64,000 nucleotides of DNA from an uncultured Isosphaeraceae bacterium (GTDB lineage: Bacteria > Planctomycetota > Planctomycetia > Isosphaerales > Isosphaeraceae): NCBI GenBank assembly GCA_945957605.1, contig CAMFLR010000022.1:45489-109488 (forward strand). The letters are read 5' to 3'. The position numbers and the translations under genes are program-made. Position 1 is the first letter of the stretch, and each line of letters starts with the position of its first letter. The notes under the pieces were generated by a model. That model was not told where the DNA came from. It saw only the letters and a list, made by a program, of their open reading frames with translations, and ran no database searches. Below, in pieces: positions 61,018 to 64,000 of the stretch.

Positions 61018-62928
61018 ATGATTCTCGTCTCCGCGACAGACCTCGGCCGGCAATACGCTGGTGACCCGATCTTCACCGACTTGCGGTTCGAAATCCGCGC
61101 GGGGGAGCGCATCGGCCTGGTCGGGCCCAACGGCGCGGGGAAAACGACGCTGATGCGCCTGCTCGCCAGGCTCGATCAGCCCGAGTACGGCCATCTGCAT
61201 ATCAGGCCCGGCATTCGCGTCAGCCTGCTCGTCCAGCAGCCCGACTTCTCGACCGACCAGACGCTGATGACGGTTGCCCGTTCCGGCCTGGCGTCGCTTG
61301 TCGACCTCCAGCACGAGCTAGAGGAAGCCGCGCAGGAGATGGCGGAAGCCGATGATGAGGATGATCGCGAGCGGGCGACGCGCCGCTACGCCGAGATCCA
61401 CGACCGGCTCGAACACCAGGACGCGTACTCGATCGAGCATCGCGTCGAGGAGATTCTCGGCGGTCTGGGATTTTCGACCGCTGATTTCAATCGGTCGGCA
61501 TCGACGTTTTCCGGTGGTCAGCAATCGCGAATGATGCTCGCGAAGTTATTGCTGCAAAGTCCGGACTTGATGCTGCTCGACGAACCGTCGAACCACCTCG
61601 ATATCGAGACGACGGCGTGGCTGGAAAACTACCTGTCGCGGCAATCGGTCGGGATGGTGATCGTTAGCCACGACCGCTATTTTCTCGATAAGACAGTTAC
61701 GAAGATTTGGGAACTGCTCGACGGCAAGATCGACGCTTATCCCGGCAATTACACGCAATATTGGAAGCTGCGCGGCGAGAAGGCGAAGGTGCTCCAGCGG
61801 CAGTCGGAGCGTCAGGCTGAGAAGATTGCCGACCTCGAAGCGTATATCCGCAAATATGGCGCGGGGCAGCGGGCCAAGCAGGCACATGACCGCGAGAAGA
61901 AGCTGGCGCGGATCGAACGCGTCGATACGATGCGCGATATCGTCGGCCCGCCGATGGGATTCGGCGAAGTTGAACGATCGGGCGATATCGTCATAGAGGC
62001 GAGGAAGCTGTCGAAGAGCTTTGATAAGGAACTCTTCAAGGATTTCAACTTCACGCTACTGCGTGGCCAGTGCGTGGGGGTGATCGGCCCCAATGGCGCA
62101 GGGAAAACGACATTAATCAAAACCTTGATCGGTCGCGAGCAGGCCGATTCGGGCGAGGTGAAACTCGGCCACAAGGTGTTGATTGGGTACCACGACCAGG
62201 GCTTGCAGTCGCTGCCGCCTGAAACCTCGGTTGTGCGTGCTGTCTGGCCGGAAGACGATCCCGAATGGATTGAAGGCGACGTGCGGGCGTTGCTTGCGAA
62301 ATTCGGCCTCACGGGCGAACAGGCGTTTCAGAACGTCGGTCAGCTTTCGGGAGGTGAGAAAGGAAAGGCAGCACTTGCTCGCCTTGCGGCAACATCTGCG
62401 AACATGCTGGTGATGGATGAACCGACAAATCACCTCGATATTTGGTCGTGCGACGCTCTTGAGGAATCTATCCTAGACTTTGAAGGGACGGTGCTAGTCG
62501 TAACGCACGATCGGTACTTCCTCAATCAGGTAGCCGACCGGATCATCTTCGTCGCAAACGGCAAGGCGCGAGTGATCGAGGGCGACTACGAGACCTATCA
62601 ACATCTCGCTGCGCAAGAAGCTGAAGCTGCGAACGCTGCCGCCGCCCGAGCACAGGCGGCCTCGAACGCTGCAGCGCCCGAGGCTGCAACGGCAAAGGCC
62701 GGCGATCGCCGGAAACGCAAATTCCCGTATCGCAAGCCAGAAGACATCGAGAAGGAAATTGGCAAGGTCGAGGCAGAAGTTGCCGAGCTGGAAGATCTTC
62801 TCGGTCAGCCGGCCACCTGGCGCGATCCGGTGAAGGCACGCGATTCGCAGCTTCGCCATGATGATTTGAAGGCCGGCCTCGCGAAGCTTTATGAACACTG
62901 GGAAGAAGCGCTCGAGCTAAACAATTAG
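61018..62928 (+). CDS. ABC-F type ATPase
   Basis: 636-residue cytoplasmic protein with two ABC domains and no membrane helices. Both Walker A sites (GPNGAGKTTL) are intact, with signatures FSGGQQSRMMLAK and LSGGEKGKAALAR and Walker B motifs MLLDEPSNHLDIE and MDEPTNHLDIW. A linker lies between the domains (KYGAGQRAKQAHDREKKL). The last 70 residues, after an Ala-rich stretch, form a basic coiled coil as in Uup-like members. ABC-F proteins act on ribosomes in translation; which subgroup is unclear. The ATG at 61018 is chosen over 60994. Confidence 0.92.
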   Translation: MILVSATDLGRQYAGDPIFTDLRFEIRAGERIGLVGPNGAGKTTLMRLLARLDQPEYGHLHIRPGIRVSLLVQQPDFSTDQTLMTVARSGLASLVDLQHELEEAAQEMAEADDEDDRERATRRYAEIHDRLEHQDAYSIEHRVEEILGGLGFSTADFNRSASTFSGGQQSRMMLAKLLLQSPDLMLLDEPSNHLDIETTAWLENYLSRQSVGMVIVSHDRYFLDKTVTKIWELLDGKIDAYPGNYTQYWKLRGEKAKVLQRQSERQAEKIADLEAYIRKYGAGQRAKQAHDREKKLARIERVDTMRDIVGPPMGFGEVERSGDIVIEARKLSKSFDKELFKDFNFTLLRGQCVGVIGPNGAGKTTLIKTLIGREQADSGEVKLGHKVLIGYHDQGLQSLPPETSVVRAVWPEDDPEWIEGDVRALLAKFGLTGEQAFQNVGQLSGGEKGKAALARLAATSANMLVMDEPTNHLDIWSCDALEESILDFEGTVLVVTHDRYFLNQVADRIIFVANGKARVIEGDYETYQHLAAQEAEAANAAAARAQAASNAAAPEAATAKAGDRRKRKFPYRKPEDIEKEIGKVEAEVAELEDLLGQPATWRDPVKARDSQLRHDDLKAGLAKLYEHWEEALELNN

Positions 62929-62980
62929 GTCCCCGCGTCCTCGCATTCAACTCAACCATCGCACGCTGGGAATCGATTTC

Positions 62981-63841
62981 ATGCCGGATCCTCGCAAGAT
63001 TCTCGCCACGATCGAGCGTGCCACGGAACTCTTCCGCAAGACTCCCGGGCGCACTGGCGGGTTAGTCGCGCTCGACACGGCGGAAGAAGTGATGGTCGTG
63101 GGGGACTTGCACGGCAATATCCCGGCGTTCCGTCGCTTGCTCGACATCGCCGCGCTTCCCACGCATCCCAAGCGGCATCTCGTGCTCCAGGAACTGGCGC
63201 ACGGCAGCCGCTTTTATCCCAACGATGGCGGCGATAAATCGCACCAGCTCATCGACCTCGTTTGTGCGCTCAAGTGCCAGATTCCCGACCGCGTGCACCT
63301 GATTCTGGGCAACCACGAGCTTTCCGAGCTAACGAATCGGCCAATTGCGAAGGCGGGTGTCGCACTTAATGCCCTGTTCCGTCAGGGTATCGACACGGCG
63401 TATGGTGAATTCGGCCAGCAGGTTTACGATGCTTATTTGAAGTTATTCGCAAACTTGCCGCTGGTGTGTCGCACGCCGAATCGTGTGTTTCTTTGCCATA
63501 CGATTCCCGACCCGCGCGACGTCGAGAAGTTCGAAAGAACCGTACTCGATGCCGAAACCTGGCCGAGCGAATGGATGGCGCGCGGCGGGCCGATTTACGG
63601 CATCACCTGGGGACGTTGCACCGAGCAGGAAAATATCGACACGTTTGCGAAACTTGTTGATGCCGACTTGTTCATTACCGGTCATCAGCCATGCGACGAT
63701 GGGTTCCGGCAGGCGAACGCGCGACAGATCATCATCGACGGCACCGACCCCTACCCTGCTTATTGCATCTTCAATCCCGCCGGCGAGGTGACTGTTGAAT
63801 CACTTCTCGCCGGTGTGAAGACGTTGTCGCTTGAAGTCTGA
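62981..63841 (+). CDS. Metallophosphoesterase (calcineurin-like)
   Basis: 286 residues. Metal-binding motifs GDLHGN (41-46) and GNHE (110-113) belong to the calcineurin-like superfamily, with further histidines in LCHTIPD and ITGHQPCDDG. No signal peptide, so it is likely cytoplasmic. It resembles the Ser/Thr phosphatase branch (DIAALP, HLILGNHELSELTN) but the substrate is unknown. It follows the ABC-F gene by about 50 bases and may share its transcript. Confidence 0.85.
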   Translation: MPDPRKILATIERATELFRKTPGRTGGLVALDTAEEVMVVGDLHGNIPAFRRLLDIAALPTHPKRHLVLQELAHGSRFYPNDGGDKSHQLIDLVCALKCQIPDRVHLILGNHELSELTNRPIAKAGVALNALFRQGIDTAYGEFGQQVYDAYLKLFANLPLVCRTPNRVFLCHTIPDPRDVEKFERTVLDAETWPSEWMARGGPIYGITWGRCTEQENIDTFAKLVDADLFITGHQPCDDGFRQANARQIIIDGTDPYPAYCIFNPAGEVTVESLLAGVKTLSLEV

Positions 63842-63890
63842 GCGGATTGAATTTGCCTCGTGATTAACTTAAGTCAGCCTTTTCTGGGTG

Positions 63891-63959
63891 CCACTGGTGG
63901 TATCCCACCAGTGTGTTGGATTTCACTCAAGGCGCACTGGTGGGATACCCAATAGTGTC
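63891..63959. repeat. Second pair of CACTGG-type hairpin units
   Basis: Unit A, 63891-63914, has CCACTGGTGG then TATCC then CACCAGTGT and is a palindrome. Unit B, 63934-63959, is an inverted imperfect copy. The spacing between them (19 bases) and the CACTGG/CCAGTG ends match the layout of the pair at 31173-31238. Confidence 0.65.
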
Positions 63960-64000
63960 CGGGATTCGTCTTCATCAAATCTTCGCTTGCGCTTTTTGAG

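Noticed and set aside
1..64000. Search for tRNA, rRNA, CRISPR arrays, transposases, phage or plasmid genes
   Set aside because: None seen by eye; short or divergent RNAs could be missed without a covariance-model scan.

Overview
The window reads as a chromosomal segment of a planctomycete (phylum Planctomycetota). The evidence is the gene content: a DUF1549/DUF1553 protein with a cytochrome-c-like head, a WD40 protein with a planctomycete-type cytochrome head, a DUF1570 metalloprotease-like protein, an extracellular CAP protein opening with the LEPR-like motif LESLENRE, a small membrane protein with the TTRRLMIAVAV start, a sulfatase, and a MutS-like ATPase with membrane segments. Composition is GC-rich, so antisense frames stay open for long stretches. 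The exact family cannot be read from the sequence; no rRNA, tRNA, CRISPR array, transposase or phage gene was seen.

Layout. 1-9 kb holds mostly secreted proteins: a di-haem peroxidase, an Sde182-type nucleoside-hydrolase-like protein, a thioredoxin-like/CXXCH/double-PDZ protein, two tandem SH3-like/TPR paralogues and a DUF1570 protein. 9-15.5 kb is a plus-strand run: lepA (EF4), two large signal peptidase I genes with zinc-ribbon inserts, and an LptB-type ABC ATPase. 15.7-28.5 kb is a long minus-strand block: SMI1/KNR4 protein, unknown protein, beta-propeller di-haem protein, argS, a small membrane protein, rsfS, mobA, then a three-gene DUF1549-WD40-PPC unit whose last gene overlaps mobA. 28.7-36.2 kb is a surface-glycan locus: SGNH hydrolase, GT4, GT-C membrane transferase, GT2, then a divergent polyprenyl-phosphate sugar transferase and a second GT2. 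36.2-39.3 kb carries short, poorly known minus-strand genes. 39.5-50.4 kb is metabolic and envelope genes: SirB1-like protein, a lipoprotein with a TlpA-type thioredoxin domain, fhs, an S9 peptidase, a POT peptide transporter, a lipase-like hydrolase and a PlsC-type acyltransferase. 50.5-64 kb has two secreted unknowns, a sulfatase overlapping the MutS-like ATPase, the CAP protein, a phosphohexomutase, a short uvrC, an ABC-F protein and a metallophosphoesterase.

Themes. Envelope work dominates: secretion (signal peptidases, Tat and Sec leaders), peptide breakdown and uptake (S9 peptidase beside POT transporter), glycan building, and redox or haem proteins outside the cytoplasm. Housekeeping genes (lepA, argS, rsfS, mobA, fhs, uvrC) are interleaved.

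Most notable points: the paired signal peptidases with a zinc ribbon and a beta-sandwich-like insert; a recurring promoter form (TTG-box, 17-base spacer, TAGC-type -10) before several secreted-protein genes; a terminator-shaped hairpin inside the lipoprotein gene; a UvrC that ends before the usual helix-hairpin-helix region; and three intergenic inverted-repeat elements, two of which share CACTGG/CCAGTG hairpin architecture. All functional calls rest on motif recognition by eye, without database searches.
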